Origin: an uncultured Bacteroidales bacterium
GTDB taxonomy: Bacteria > Bacteroidota > Bacteroidia > Bacteroidales > Paludibacteraceae
Direction of reading: 5' to 3'
Length of the DNA: 64,000 bases
Assembly (NCBI GenBank): GCA_902766045.1
Contig: CACXCA010000024.1
Coordinates: forward strand, 1 to 64,000
Part shown: in pieces, positions 18,225-26,950 of the stretch
Position numbering within the stretch: position 1 is the stretch's first letter
How the letters are laid out: every line of letters begins with the position of its first letter
Program-made: the position numbers and the translations under genes
Notes under the pieces: model-generated
Databases searched by the model: none
Told to the model about the DNA's origin: nothing
Seen by the model: the letters and a program-made list of their open reading frames with translations, nothing else

Positions 18225-18668
18225 ATGGAATATACAATAGATAATATAGAAGAGGTAAAGTTTAATCATCAGGAGCCAATTCAGATTCGTTTTAATGACG
18301 TTGATGTATTGGGACATGTCAACAATGGAATACAATTGAACTATTTCGATTATGGGAAGGTGAAATATTTCCAGACATTGAAACAAAAACAAATTGATTG
18401 GCATGATTCAGAATTGGTGATAGTCAATTTAAATGTGGATTTCTGTTGCCCGATATTTATGGGGGATGATATCGTAGTCAAGACAAAAGTGTATTCTATT
18501 GGCAAGAAAAGTTTGAAACTGTTGCAGGTGTTATACGATGAAAAGTCGAAACAGGTAAAGTCTATATGTCATTGTGTGATGTGTGGTTTTGATGTAAAAA
18601 CCAGTACTTCTGTTTTAATCTCGGATGAGTGGAAACAGTTGATCAGATCATTCGAGAAGAATATTTAA
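18225..18668 (+). CDS. Acyl-CoA thioesterase of the 4HBT hotdog family
   Basis: The 147-residue protein matches hotdog-fold thioesterases of the YbgC/4HBT type. The active-site region is QIRFNDVDVLGHVNNGIQLN at ~24-43, with the conserved Asp of the DVDVLGHVNN motif. A central helix and beta strands ending in HCVMCGFDV follow. It would hydrolyse short or medium acyl-CoA esters. It sits 12 bp after the DUF721 gene and is probably co-transcribed with recF. The substrate cannot be predicted. Confidence 0.85.
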   Translation: MEYTIDNIEEVKFNHQEPIQIRFNDVDVLGHVNNGIQLNYFDYGKVKYFQTLKQKQIDWHDSELVIVNLNVDFCCPIFMGDDIVVKTKVYSIGKKSLKLLQVLYDEKSKQVKSICHCVMCGFDVKTSTSVLISDEWKQLIRSFEKNI

Positions 18669-18682
18669 TATAACTAAAAAAA

Positions 18683-18697
18683 TCACAAATATTGTGA
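18683..18697. promoter_or_regulatory. Short palindrome upstream of the second mini T9SS-domain gene
   Basis: TCACAA-ATA-TTGTGA is a perfect 6-bp inverted repeat with a 3-nt centre. It lies 51 bp upstream of the -7 box at 18748. It is too short and lacks a T-tract for a terminator, so it could be an operator for a dimeric regulator. That is inference. Confidence 0.25.
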
Positions 18698-18723
18698 GGA
18701 TGAGGAAAAAAATTTTTAAAATG

Positions 18724-18755
18724 TTGTTCTGTTGAAAATATAATATATATATTTG
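18724..18755 (+). promoter_or_regulatory. Promoter of the second mini T9SS-domain gene and lnb
   Basis: TATATTTG at 18748-18755 is a perfect -7 box and TTG at 18724-18726 lies 21 bp upstream. The ATG follows at 18779. The same -7 sequence and leader length are found before the other mini T9SS-domain gene. Confidence 0.55.
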
Positions 18756-18778
18756 TACGATGTAAAGGATTTTGAACG

Positions 18779-19102
18779 ATGAAGCACGCATTATATATAT
18801 TACTCATTTCTCTTATGTATTCTACATTGGGGTATTCACAGACAGCAAATGTAAGTGAAGGGGATCGCGGTGTGCAGGATTCGTATGTGAATCAGAATAA
18901 AATAAAAATTGCCGTATATGAGAATTATCTGTACGTGTCAAATGTATCAGAGGGAACGATGTTGGTGGTGAAAAACATGTTGGGCGAGAATGTGTTGTCA
19001 GTTAGATTGAATTCATCATCAGAAAAAATAGCATTGGATTTAAAGAAAGGATTCTATATAGTTCGTGTTGAAAATGAACTTCAACGAATCGTTATAAAAT
19101 AA
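18779..19102 (+). CDS. Second mini secreted protein with a T9SS-like C-terminal domain
   Basis: The 107-residue product begins MKHALYILLISLMYSTLGYS, a signal peptide much like that of the gene at 12818. The remaining ~85 residues show the type A sorting-domain pattern: IAVYENYLYVSN, VKNMLGENVLSV, LKKGFYIVRVEN and the basic end QRIVIK. It lacks the usual PNP motif, so it is a diverged copy. There is no cargo domain. The stop is 3 bp before the start of the lnb gene, so the two are co-transcribed. Confidence 0.65.
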   Translation: MKHALYILLISLMYSTLGYSQTANVSEGDRGVQDSYVNQNKIKIAVYENYLYVSNVSEGTMLVVKNMLGENVLSVRLNSSSEKIALDLKKGFYIVRVENELQRIVIK

Positions 19103-19105
19103 TAT

Positions 19106-20296
19106 ATGTTGAACGGATTGAAGAAATACAGGGGGGTCATTAGATTCCTTTTTTTTCTGTTATATAGCATCGGATCTTGTGGATCAGTGTCGGCAACTCA
19201 GATAAGTTTGCTTACGAGTATGCCGTCGGAACGTGCAGTTTTCACGTTATGGGGACATACGGCCATTCGTGTAAAGACGGAAGCAACAGATGAGGTGTAT
19301 AATTATGGTGTTTTTGAGTTCAAGAAGGACTTTATTTACAAGTTTGTAAAAGGAGAAACCGATTATTGGTTGGAAAAAGAATCCATGGGATATGCAATAT
19401 TAGAGGCCGTATATAAAAATGTCTATATGTACGAGCAGGTGTTGGATATCACAGAGGAGGAAGCACTGATGATCAAAGAGAAATTGGAGGAAAACGCAAA
19501 AGAAGAAAATAAGTTTTATCGTTATAATTTCTTCTATGATAATTGTGCGACGCGTCCAAGAGACTTGATAGAGAAAGTGTTGGGACCCTTCCAATATCCT
19601 ACGTTGAATAATCAAGATTCATATCGTGATAAGATACACCAACTTACGGTCAACAATCCTTGGCTTATGGTAGGAATTGATTTTTGCTTGGGAAGAGAAA
19701 CGGATGAGGTGGTGAAGGATTATGATCTGATGTTTTTGCCATATTATATGATGGTATCTTATGAGGGGACGAATAGATTGAATCCAGAAGGCGTATATGT
19801 ACCATTAATAAAAAATAAGAAAGTGATGAATACACCGGAAGATGAACCGGTTAAATCTCATACGATCTTTCTGCATCCGGTCTTTCTTTTTTCTCTATTT
19901 TTGTTGTTGATGATTGCGTGTACGATTATTCAATACAAACGGAAGAGTGAATCCTATCTCGTGGATGCAATTGTATATCCGTTATATGGTGTGTTTGGTG
20001 TGTTGATATTCTTTCTGACGTTTATATCTACACATCCTTGCACGAATCCAAATTTTAATCTGTTATGGTGTAATCCATTGCAGTTGTTGATGCCGATATT
20101 TTGCTATGTGCCTGTTGCCAAGAAAATACTTCGTCCATATTTATGGCTCAATTTGGTGATGTGCAGTCTGGCATTGATAGGATGGAATTGGTTGTGGCAA
20201 GAGTTCCATATTGCCTTCTTGCCTTTGATTATGGTGATGATAATTCGTTCTTCCTATCTATTATTTAGAAGGATGAAAGAAAAAAATCGATTATGA
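19106..20296 (+). CDS. lnb: Lipoprotein N-acyltransferase Lnb-like (DUF4105)
   Basis: The 396-residue protein has an N-terminal hydrophobic segment and then a periplasmic Lnb_N/DUF4105 domain at ~30-250. The two family hallmarks are present: His51 in LWGHTAIRV and Cys147 in FFYDNCATRPRD, which form the presumed Cys-His catalytic pair. About four to five membrane helices follow at ~255-390. Lnb enzymes add the third acyl chain to bacterial lipoproteins in Bacteroides, which lack the proteobacterial Lnt. The assignment rests on this family knowledge. It is translationally close to the mini T9SS-domain gene upstream, 3 bp away. Confidence 0.8.
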   Translation: MLNGLKKYRGVIRFLFFLLYSIGSCGSVSATQISLLTSMPSERAVFTLWGHTAIRVKTEATDEVYNYGVFEFKKDFIYKFVKGETDYWLEKESMGYAILEAVYKNVYMYEQVLDITEEEALMIKEKLEENAKEENKFYRYNFFYDNCATRPRDLIEKVLGPFQYPTLNNQDSYRDKIHQLTVNNPWLMVGIDFCLGRETDEVVKDYDLMFLPYYMMVSYEGTNRLNPEGVYVPLIKNKKVMNTPEDEPVKSHTIFLHPVFLFSLFLLLMIACTIIQYKRKSESYLVDAIVYPLYGVFGVLIFFLTFISTHPCTNPNFNLLWCNPLQLLMPIFCYVPVAKKILRPYLWLNLVMCSLALIGWNWLWQEFHIAFLPLIMVMIIRSSYLLFRRMKEKNRL

Positions 20297-20340
20297 TGAT
20301 AAAAAGTTCCAAAAAATGAACTATAAATAGAAAAAAAAAG

Positions 20341-20348
20341 TAAATTTG
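20341..20348 (+). promoter_or_regulatory. -7 box upstream of the micro-lipoprotein pair and gapA
   Basis: TAAATTTG matches TAnnTTTG and ends 32 bp before the ATG at 20381. The upstream stretch is A-rich with no clear -33 TTTG. It may also drive gapA, since no equally good -7 box was found between 20597 and 20670. Confidence 0.45.
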
Positions 20349-20380
20349 CGTAGTAAAAGATAATTATAAAACGAGATAAC

Positions 20381-20509
20381 ATGAAAACAGTTAAAATGAT
20401 TATTGCTGCAGCTTTGTTGCTATTGGCGATGAGTGCTTGCAAACAACAACTATGTCCAGGATATGGAAATTTGCATACAGAAGTAATTGAATTACAACAA
20501 AATGCATAA
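20381..20509 (+). CDS. Micro-lipoprotein (42 residues)
   Basis: The 42-codon frame encodes a classic lipoprotein signal peptide, basic MKTVKM then a hydrophobic core, ending in the lipobox LLAMSAC (Cys20). The mature peptide is only ~23 residues (CKQQLCPGYGNLHTEVIELQ and three more) with a second Cys. A promoter -7 box lies 32 bp upstream. Its last codons overlap the start of a second micro-lipoprotein by 8 bp. I recognise no family. Confidence 0.6.
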   Translation: MKTVKMIIAAALLLLAMSACKQQLCPGYGNLHTEVIELQQNA

Positions 20510-20597
20510 TATTTACAAGTACATCAAGTGGGTTGCCATTCTTGTCGTATTAACACTTTTTGTTATTTCATGTAAATCAGGGTGTGGATGCTTTTAA
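20502..20597 (+). CDS. Second micro-lipoprotein (31 residues)
   Basis: The 31-codon frame starts inside the end of the preceding gene (8-bp overlap, different frame), which suggests translational coupling. It encodes MHNIYKYIKW, a hydrophobic segment and a lipobox-like LFVISC, followed by only KSGCGCF. The mature peptide would be about eight residues with three Cys. gapA starts 72 bp downstream. Function is unknown; the pair may be a small envelope factor or a leader-type peptide pair. Confidence 0.5.
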   Translation: MHNIYKYIKWVAILVVLTLFVISCKSGCGCF

Positions 20598-20669
20598 GAA
20601 GTTGGCATATAACTGTGTTGTGTGTAGTTTGATATAAATTATTTTGTTTAACATAAATTAAAATTAAAA

Positions 20670-21698
20670 ATGGTAAAAGTTGCTATTAATGGTTTCGGAC
20701 GTATTGGACGTCTTGCATTCCGTCAAATGTTTGAGGCAGATGGTTATGAAGTAGTTGCAATCAACGACTTGACTAGCCCTAAGATGTTGGCTCACCTTTT
20801 GAAATATGACACTGCACAAGGTGGTTTCGCAGGAAAATTCGGTGAAGGAAAACACACAGTTTCTTCTACAGAAGATTCTATCATCGTTGACGGAAAAGAA
20901 ATCAAGATCTCTAAGGAGGCTGATGCAAACAACTGCCCTTGGAAGAAGTACAATGTAGATGTAGTTTTGGAGTGTACTGGTTTCTATACTTCAAAAGATA
21001 AGGCACAAGCTCATATCAACGCTGGTGCAAAGAAAGTTGTTATCTCTGCTCCTGCAGGAAACGACCTTCCTACTATCGTATTCAACGTTAACCACAAGAC
21101 ATTAACTAAGAACGATAACATCATCTCTGCTGCTTCTTGTACAACTAACTGCTTGGCTCCTATGGCTGCAGCTTTGAACAAGTACGCTCCAATTCAATCA
21201 GGTATCATGTCAACTATCCACGCTTACACTGGTGACCAAATGATTTTGGATGGTCCTCAACGTAAGGGTGATCTTCGTCGTTCTCGTGCAGGTGCACAAA
21301 ATATCGTTCCTAACTCAACTGGTGCTGCTAAGGCTATCGGTTTGGTTATCCCTGAATTGAACGGTAAGTTGATCGGTTCTGCTCAACGTATCCCTACTCC
21401 TACAGGTTCAACTACTATCTTGATCGCTGTTGTTAAGGGTAAAGATATCACTAAAGAAGGTATCAACGCTGCTATGAAGGCTGCTCAAACTGAGTCTTAC
21501 GGATATACTGAAGATGAAATCGTTTCTTCTGATATCATCGGTATGAAGTTCGGTTCATTGTTCGATGCAACTCAAACAATGGTTTCTAAGATCGACGACG
21601 ATACTTATCAAGTACAAGTTGTTTCTTGGTATGATAACGAGAACTCTTATACTTCTCAAATGGTTAGAACAATTAAGTATTTCGCAGAGAACTGCTAA
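20670..21698 (+). CDS. gapA: Glyceraldehyde-3-phosphate dehydrogenase, type I
   Basis: The 342-residue glycolytic enzyme oxidises glyceraldehyde 3-phosphate with NAD. The Rossmann motif [14 protein letters not shown] is at the N-terminus, and the active-site [10 protein letters not shown] contains the nucleophile Cys157. The type I signature continues through [13 protein letters not shown] and ends with [13 protein letters not shown]. Codon use is much more biased (GCT, GGT, AAC, CGT) than in its neighbours, as expected for a very highly expressed gene. A strong terminator follows. Confidence 0.97.
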   Translation: MVKVAINGFGRIGRLAFRQMFEADGYEVVAINDLTSPKMLAHLLKYDTAQGGFAGKFGEGKHTVSSTEDSIIVDGKEIKISKEADANNCPWKKYNVDVVLECTGFYTSKDKAQAHINAGAKKVVISAPAGNDLPTIVFNVNHKTLTKNDNIISAASCTTNCLAPMAAALNKYAPIQSGIMSTIHAYTGDQMILDGPQRKGDLRRSRAGAQNIVPNSTGAAKAIGLVIPELNGKLIGSAQRIPTPTGSTTILIAVVKGKDITKEGINAAMKAAQTESYGYTEDEIVSSDIIGMKFGSLFDATQTMVSKIDDDTYQVQVVSWYDNENSYTSQMVRTIKYFAENC

Positions 21699-21714
21699 TT
21701 CTTAATATATATAC

Positions 21715-21750
21715 AAAAAAAACCAGACTTTCAAGTCTGGTTTTTTTTTT
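21715..21750. terminator. Bidirectional intrinsic terminator after gapA
   Basis: A-tract, then CCAGACT-TTCA-AGTCTGG and a run of ten T. The A-tract on the other side makes it functional in both directions, serving gapA (+) and the convergent acyl-ACP thioesterase gene (-). Confidence 0.9.
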
Positions 21751-21795
21751 GCCCTTGTTTAACGATAATCTTATACGGAAATGGCAGATTTAGTA

Positions 21796-22521
21796 TTATT
21801 TGAAAAGCAAACGGCTCTTACAAGCTATACTTCCGTCTTTTTTCTTTAACGTTATAATATATTCCGATTCTGATATTTCTGCTTTCTCTATTGTAATCTC
21901 TTCATTCCAAAAACACTCTTCGATATATTCTATTTCGTATCGGAAAGGAGATGCCTTTTCCATTGCTTCGATGGGTAGTGTGTCAATGATATGTTCCACA
22001 TATTTAGCACTGTTCATATGTTTATTGATGTCCAGATCGCTGTAAGCAACAACGAATGATGACAGGGAGGTTTGTTCAGGAACGAGTATCTTGCCTGGTC
22101 GTTCTATCGGACAATCCATTTGATGTAGATAGTTTTCGATGCCCTGTCCGGTAAGGCTGATGGGATGACGGGTCTCTGTGTCAATCATTGCCCAAATGCT
22201 TCTGGCATATCCTATTATGTTGCCATCTCCTGTTTCAAAGCGAAAGTTACGTTGAGTGAAACTTCTCATGATGGATTCTATCCACGTGTAGATTCGAAGC
22301 GTGTCTTCGCATTTAGGTCGTTCATTCAGTTCTAAAGCAAGACGTGAGAGAACCCAAGTGTGATTCTGCTTGTTTAGTTGTTGAATCCCGAATCCTCTTT
22401 CGTTGGCATGGCATCCAGCGGTGTTCAACAGATGGTTGACAATAAGAGGAAGGGTGATACTATCTGTGAAATCCACTTCAAATGGGTGGATGTTTACGGT
22501 ATGAGTCCCGACGATTTCCAT
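21796..22521 (-). CDS. Acyl-ACP thioesterase
   Basis: The 241-residue protein has two hotdog repeats typical of FatA/FatB-like bacterial acyl-ACP thioesterases. The N-terminal one includes HTWVLSRLALELNERPK at ~50-66 and RNFRFETGDGNIIGYARSIW at ~95-114. The C-terminal one includes YSDLDINKHMNSAKYVE at ~160-176, with the conserved Asn-His pair. It releases free fatty acids from acyl-ACP. It is the last gene of the ilvD-ilvB-ilvN cluster, 13 bp after ilvN, an association known in Bacteroidales. Confidence 0.88.
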   Translation of the reverse strand: MEIVGTHTVNIHPFEVDFTDSITLPLIVNHLLNTAGCHANERGFGIQQLNKQNHTWVLSRLALELNERPKCEDTLRIYTWIESIMRSFTQRNFRFETGDGNIIGYARSIWAMIDTETRHPISLTGQGIENYLHQMDCPIERPGKILVPEQTSLSSFVVAYSDLDINKHMNSAKYVEHIIDTLPIEAMEKASPFRYEIEYIEECFWNEEITIEKAEISESEYIITLKKKDGSIACKSRLLFK

Positions 22522-22534
22522 GTTTCTTCCTTCT

Positions 22535-23086
22535 TTATTGCTGGTTCTCTTCTTTTAATTTGGCCAGCATGTCTGATAAGCGTTCAATCTTTGATTTGTT
22601 GATGGCAATTCGTCCCGAACGGATGAATTGTAAGATAGTCAGTTTCTCGCTCAGTTCTTTGAAAAGACCTTGCGTTTCATCGTAGTGACCTGTTTTCTCG
22701 AGAACGACACAATTTGTAGTCATCTCAAGAATACGTATATTATATTTACGTATCAGTTCCTCAATTGAGCCCAATGCGAGGAATTGATCGGTGGCAACTT
22801 TGTATAGAGCAATCTCTTGATATACCAGTTCCTCGTCTGTGTTGAAGAATGATTTTATAATATCCACTCGTTTGTCTATCTGTTTCACCACTTTTTCTAT
22901 GAGGTCTCTGTTTGCATAGGTTGTTACTGTGAATTTATGAATTCCTTCTATGGCAGAGGGTGAAACAGATAGTGTTTCAATGTTTAATCCTCTTCGCGTA
23001 AAGATATTACTGATTTGATTCAATAATCCTACGTGATTCTCAGAAAAGATTGTTACTGTATATAGTATTTTTTTATTCTCCATCAT
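22535..23086 (-). CDS. ilvN: Acetolactate synthase small (regulatory) subunit
   Basis: The 183-residue subunit has an N-terminal ACT domain at ~6-80 (YTVTIFSENHVGLLNQISNI, then FTRRGLNIETLSVSP) and a C-terminal ALS_ss domain. It provides feedback control by branched-chain amino acids to IlvB. Its ATG overlaps the ilvB stop codon in an ATGA arrangement, so the two subunits are translationally coupled. Confidence 0.94.
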   Translation of the reverse strand: MMENKKILYTVTIFSENHVGLLNQISNIFTRRGLNIETLSVSPSAIEGIHKFTVTTYANRDLIEKVVKQIDKRVDIIKSFFNTDEELVYQEIALYKVATDQFLALGSIEELIRKYNIRILEMTTNCVVLEKTGHYDETQGLFKELSEKLTILQFIRSGRIAINKSKIERLSDMLAKLKEENQQ

Positions 23087-24786
23087 GAATGAGGTGTTAA
23101 AATGTTGGTAACAGTTTCTCCCGCAGGGATCATAGGATAGATGAGTCCGTTTTCTTCTACCTCTACAACGAGTAGATAGGCATGGTCATCTTTCAACATG
23201 TCTTGTATCGCCTCGTCTATTTCACTTCTGTTGGAAACTTTTCGATTGGCGATATGATAAGCATCTGCAATTTGATTGAAGTCCGGATTGATCATCTGGG
23301 TAGAGGAGTATCTCTTCTGAAAGAACAACTCTTGCCATTGTCTCACCATTCCAAGATAATTATTGTTCAGCAATATCATCTTCACACCGATTTTACTCTG
23401 CATGATAGTGCCAAGTTCTTCAATTGTCATTTGGAATCCGCCGTCACCTACAAAAAGACATACCGTACGTTGTGGAGCACCGACTTTTGCTCCGATAGCA
23501 GCTGGAATTCCGAATCCCATGGTGCCTAATCCTCCGGAAGTTACAATGCTTCTTGTATGTTTATATTGGAAATATCGAGCCGAGGCCATCTGGTTTTGTC
23601 CTACATCCGTTACAAGAATAGCCTCCCGTTGTGTAGCATCTGATACTTTCCGAACAATTTCACTCATTGTGATGTGTTCTCCTTCGTGGTATAACTCCTT
23701 TTCAATGACAGTCTTTTGTTCCTTTTGTTCGTATGCTTCAAACGATTGGATCCATGCATCGTGATGGGCTGGTTCGATAGCTTGGATAAGTGCAGTGAGA
23801 GCTTCCTTCGCATCTCCCAACACTTTGGTCGTCGTTCTGACATTCTTGTCGATTTCGGCCGGGTCAATATCAATATGGATGATTTTAGCTTGTTTTGCAT
23901 AGGTGTTGGGATTCCCGGTCACGCGGTCGTCGAACCTCATACCGATTGCAATAAGCACATCACATTCATTGGTTTTCATGTTAGGGGCAATGTTTCCGTG
24001 CATGCCGACAAACCCTTTGTTTAACTTGAAGTCTGTTGGAATTGCAGATAACCCGAGTAACGTGGAGGCAGCTGGGATGTCAGCCTTCTTTAAAAATTGC
24101 ATCAACTCTTTTTCAGCATTGGAAAGCACTACACCCTGTCCGATGATAGCAAACGGCTTTTGGGCTTGATTGATGAGGTGAGCTGCTTCTTTAATTTGTT
24201 CGGCATTGACATGGGGAGCAGGGATGTAACCTCTGTAGTAGGTACATTGCTTATATTGAAATGATGCTAATTCGGTTTGAGCATTTTTTGTAAAGTCGAG
24301 TACGACAGGACCTGGACGTCCTGTGGTTGATATGTAAAAGGCTTTAGCTACAGCATCAGCAATCTCGTCCGCACTTCGTATTTGACAGGCCCATTTTGTG
24401 ATAGGTTGAGTGATACCTACCATGTCAATTTCTTGAAAGGCATCGGTACCTAATGAGGCGGCACCAACCTGACCTGTGATGACAATGATAGGAGTACTAT
24501 CCATCATGGCATCACCAATGCCTGTGATGGTATTGGTAGCACCTGGACCTGAAGTGACAATGCATATTCCAGGTTTCCCTGAAACTCTTGCGTAGCCTTC
24601 GGCTGCATGGACGGCACCTTGCTCATGTCGCATGAGTAGGTAGTTAAATCTGTCCATATAGTCGTATAATGCATCGAATACGGGGATGATACTTCCTCCA
24701 GGGTATCCGAATATGGTATCAACACCTTCTTTCAGAAGGGATTCCATTAAAATATATGATCCTTTGATCGGGTCAGACATATTCAT
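23083..24786 (-). CDS. ilvB: Acetolactate synthase large (catalytic) subunit
   Basis: The 567-residue TPP and FAD enzyme makes acetolactate or acetohydroxybutyrate, the first common step of valine, leucine and isoleucine synthesis. The catalytic Glu lies in RHEQGAVHAAEGYARVSG at ~52-70. The TPP motif is GDGGFQMTIEELGTIMQSK at ~445-463 followed by LLNNNYLGMVRQWQ. The length is normal. It lies 12 bp after ilvD and overlaps ilvN. Confidence 0.96.
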   Translation of the reverse strand: MNMSDPIKGSYILMESLLKEGVDTIFGYPGGSIIPVFDALYDYMDRFNYLLMRHEQGAVHAAEGYARVSGKPGICIVTSGPGATNTITGIGDAMMDSTPIIVITGQVGAASLGTDAFQEIDMVGITQPITKWACQIRSADEIADAVAKAFYISTTGRPGPVVLDFTKNAQTELASFQYKQCTYYRGYIPAPHVNAEQIKEAAHLINQAQKPFAIIGQGVVLSNAEKELMQFLKKADIPAASTLLGLSAIPTDFKLNKGFVGMHGNIAPNMKTNECDVLIAIGMRFDDRVTGNPNTYAKQAKIIHIDIDPAEIDKNVRTTTKVLGDAKEALTALIQAIEPAHHDAWIQSFEAYEQKEQKTVIEKELYHEGEHITMSEIVRKVSDATQREAILVTDVGQNQMASARYFQYKHTRSIVTSGGLGTMGFGIPAAIGAKVGAPQRTVCLFVGDGGFQMTIEELGTIMQSKIGVKMILLNNNYLGMVRQWQELFFQKRYSSTQMINPDFNQIADAYHIANRKVSNRSEIDEAIQDMLKDDHAYLLVVEVEENGLIYPMIPAGETVTNILTPHS

Positions 24787-24798
24787 GATTCTGTTTCT

Positions 24799-26628
24799 TT
24801 ATTCTATAATTCTGATTCCTCCTTTATCTGCGGAGGCTACTGTAGTGGCGTATGCTTTCAATGCTTTGGAAACAACTCTGTCACGTTGAGGCTTCCATGC
24901 ATCTTTGCCTTTTGCCATCTCTTGCTTTCTTCTTTGATTTAACTCATCTTCGCTTAAGCGTACATTGATACTGCGGTTAGGAATATCTATATCTATAATG
25001 TCTCCATCACGGACCAGTCCTATGTTACCACCAGATGCAGCCTCTGGAGAGATATGACCGATGGATAGACCCGACGTTCCTCCAGAGAAACGTCCGTCAG
25101 TTATCAGTGCGCACTCTTTACCTAAGTGCATGGATTTGATATAAGAAGTAGGGTAGAGCATTTCTTGCATACCTGGACCACCCTTCGGACCTTCGTGAGT
25201 AATGACTACTACATCTCCGGAGACCACTTTCCCCCCTAGTATTCCGTTGCAGGCATCCTCTTGAGATTGAAAAACTTTGGCAGGTCCGCTGAATTTCCAA
25301 ATGCTTTCATCCACACCTGCAGTCTTGATTACGCAACCGTCTATGGCGATATTCCCTTTGAGGACTCCAAGTCCACCATCTTTGGTATAGGCATGGTCGA
25401 GGTCTCGGATGCAACCATTTGCACGGTCAGTGTCAAGTGTGTCATAATAAGCTTCTTGAGAACCTAATACAAGGTTAAATTTATGTGCGGGAGCACTCTT
25501 ATATTTATTAATTGCTTTAGCCGAAACCGTTGGTGAAGTGATACCATATTGGCTGATGGCTTCCCCTAGTGTGAGACCATCCACACGTTTTACGTTTGTG
25601 TTAATCAATCCTCCTTTTGCAAGTTCGGACAAGATGGAAATCACGCCACCAGCTCGATTGACATCTTCAATGTGGTATTTTTGTGTATTAGGAGCCACTT
25701 TGCATAAACAAGGCGTTTTCCTTGATAACTGGTCGATGTCCTCCATGTGGAAGTTGACGCCAGCTTCATGAGCAACGGCTAAAAGGTGAAGTACAGTGTT
25801 GGTGGATCCTCCCATGGCGATATCGAGTGTCATAGCATTTAAAAATGCCTCTCTTGTGGCAATGGAGAGAGGTAACACACTTTCGTCCCCATCCCGATAA
25901 TACTTGTAGGTGTTATCAACGATGATCTTTGCAGCCTCTACGAATAAGTTTTCTCTGTTTTTGTGAGTAGATACAATGCTACCGTTTCCTGGCAAAGCAA
26001 ATCCGATAGCTTCATTCAGACAGTTCATGGAGTTGGCGGTGAACATTCCAGAACAAGAACCACAAGTAGGGCATGAAGAGTGCTCAATCTCATGTAATTC
26101 TTTGTCAGATATGGAGTTGTCGGCAGCTTTAACCATGGCATCAATCAAGTCTAAATGTTGATTGTTCCATACGCCAGCTTCCATTGGGCCTCCCGACACA
26201 AAGATTGTAGGTATATTTAGTCGCATGGTAGCGAGTAGCATACCAGGAGTTATTTTGTCACAGTTGCTAATACACACCAATGCGTCCGCTTTGTGTGCAT
26301 TGACCATGTATTCTACACTATCGGCGATGAGGTCTCTTGAAGGTAATGAATAGAGCATTCCGTCGTGCCCCATGGCAATACCGTCATCTATAGCGATTGT
26401 GTTAAACTCGGCAGCAAAACAGCCTAGTTTCTCTATTTCTTTTTTTACTTTCTGCCCGATTTCGTGAAGATGTACATGCCCAGGAACAAATTGAGTGAAA
26501 GAGTTGGCGATGGCAATAATGGGTTTCCCTATTTGATCTTCTTTCATCCCGTTAGCGCGCCATAAAGCTCTGGCACCTGCCATTCTTCTGCCATTCGTGC
26601 AGATTGAACTTCTTAGTTCGTGTTTCAT
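24799..26628 (-). CDS. ilvD: Dihydroxy-acid dehydratase
   Basis: The 609-residue iron-sulfur enzyme dehydrates dihydroxy acids in valine and isoleucine synthesis. Cluster and active-site Cys are seen in [14 protein letters not shown] at ~118-131 and [20 protein letters not shown] at ~190-209. The C-terminal [20 protein letters not shown] is diagnostic. It is the first gene of a four-gene operon. ilvC, which completes the pathway, is not found downstream in this window. Confidence 0.97.
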   Translation of the reverse strand: MKHELRSSICTNGRRMAGARALWRANGMKEDQIGKPIIAIANSFTQFVPGHVHLHEIGQKVKKEIEKLGCFAAEFNTIAIDDGIAMGHDGMLYSLPSRDLIADSVEYMVNAHKADALVCISNCDKITPGMLLATMRLNIPTIFVSGGPMEAGVWNNQHLDLIDAMVKAADNSISDKELHEIEHSSCPTCGSCSGMFTANSMNCLNEAIGFALPGNGSIVSTHKNRENLFVEAAKIIVDNTYKYYRDGDESVLPLSIATREAFLNAMTLDIAMGGSTNTVLHLLAVAHEAGVNFHMEDIDQLSRKTPCLCKVAPNTQKYHIEDVNRAGGVISILSELAKGGLINTNVKRVDGLTLGEAISQYGITSPTVSAKAINKYKSAPAHKFNLVLGSQEAYYDTLDTDRANGCIRDLDHAYTKDGGLGVLKGNIAIDGCVIKTAGVDESIWKFSGPAKVFQSQEDACNGILGGKVVSGDVVVITHEGPKGGPGMQEMLYPTSYIKSMHLGKECALITDGRFSGGTSGLSIGHISPEAASGGNIGLVRDGDIIDIDIPNRSINVRLSEDELNQRRKQEMAKGKDAWKPQRDRVVSKALKAYATTVASADKGGIRIIE

Positions 26629-26671
26629 AATATTTATATTGAAAATCTTTACTTTTTTGAGAACATATCTG

Positions 26672-26679
26672 CAAAAATA
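26672..26679 (-). promoter_or_regulatory. -7 box of the ilvD operon
   Basis: TATTTTTG on the minus strand matches TAnnTTTG and lies 44 bp before the ilvD ATG. No convincing -33 element or attenuator leader peptide was found. The rest of the 322-bp gap to upxY holds only the upxY promoter and leader. Confidence 0.4.
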
Positions 26680-26828
26680 CTAAAATTAAAATGAATATTA
26701 TAATATAGAGAGGAAAAGTTCATGACAATTACTCTCAGATGAAAAATAACCGATGGAAAGGACATTTTTTTGTAAATGATTGATGTTCAGTATAAATATT
26801 TGAAGGAGTAATTTTCTGATTGATTTCT

Positions 26829-26859
26829 TTTGTCGTGGAGATATTAATGTTTATCTTTG
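26829..26859 (+). promoter_or_regulatory. Promoter of the polysaccharide locus
   Basis: TTTG at 26829-26832, a 19-bp spacer and TATCTTTG at 26852-26859 form a near-ideal Bacteroidetes promoter. Transcription would start near 26866, leaving an ~85-nt leader before upxY. No inverted repeats flank the promoter. Confidence 0.75.
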
Positions 26860-26887
26860 CAAGAACTTATTTTCCCTGTTTTTGCAT

Positions 26888-26929
26888 TGCGTTGCGATTG
26901 GTGGTAATGTTACTATCAACCGCGAAGCG
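26888..26929 (+). promoter_or_regulatory. Leader hairpin upstream of upxY (candidate antitermination element)
   Basis: Positions 26894-26906 pair with 26911-26923 over 13 bp (one mismatch, two G-T pairs) around a 4-nt loop, and weaker pairing extends to 26888/26929. It lies in the untranslated leader between the promoter and upxY. UpxY proteins are known to act through the leader of their own capsule operon, so this is a likely recognition or pausing element. No T-tract follows, so it is not a simple terminator. Confidence 0.5.
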
Positions 26930-26950
26930 TTCCCAAAACCGAGCTGATGT

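Noticed and set aside
26700-26860. Possible invertible (phase-variable) promoter upstream of upxY
   Set aside because: I looked for inverted repeats flanking the promoter and found none, and no invertase gene is present.
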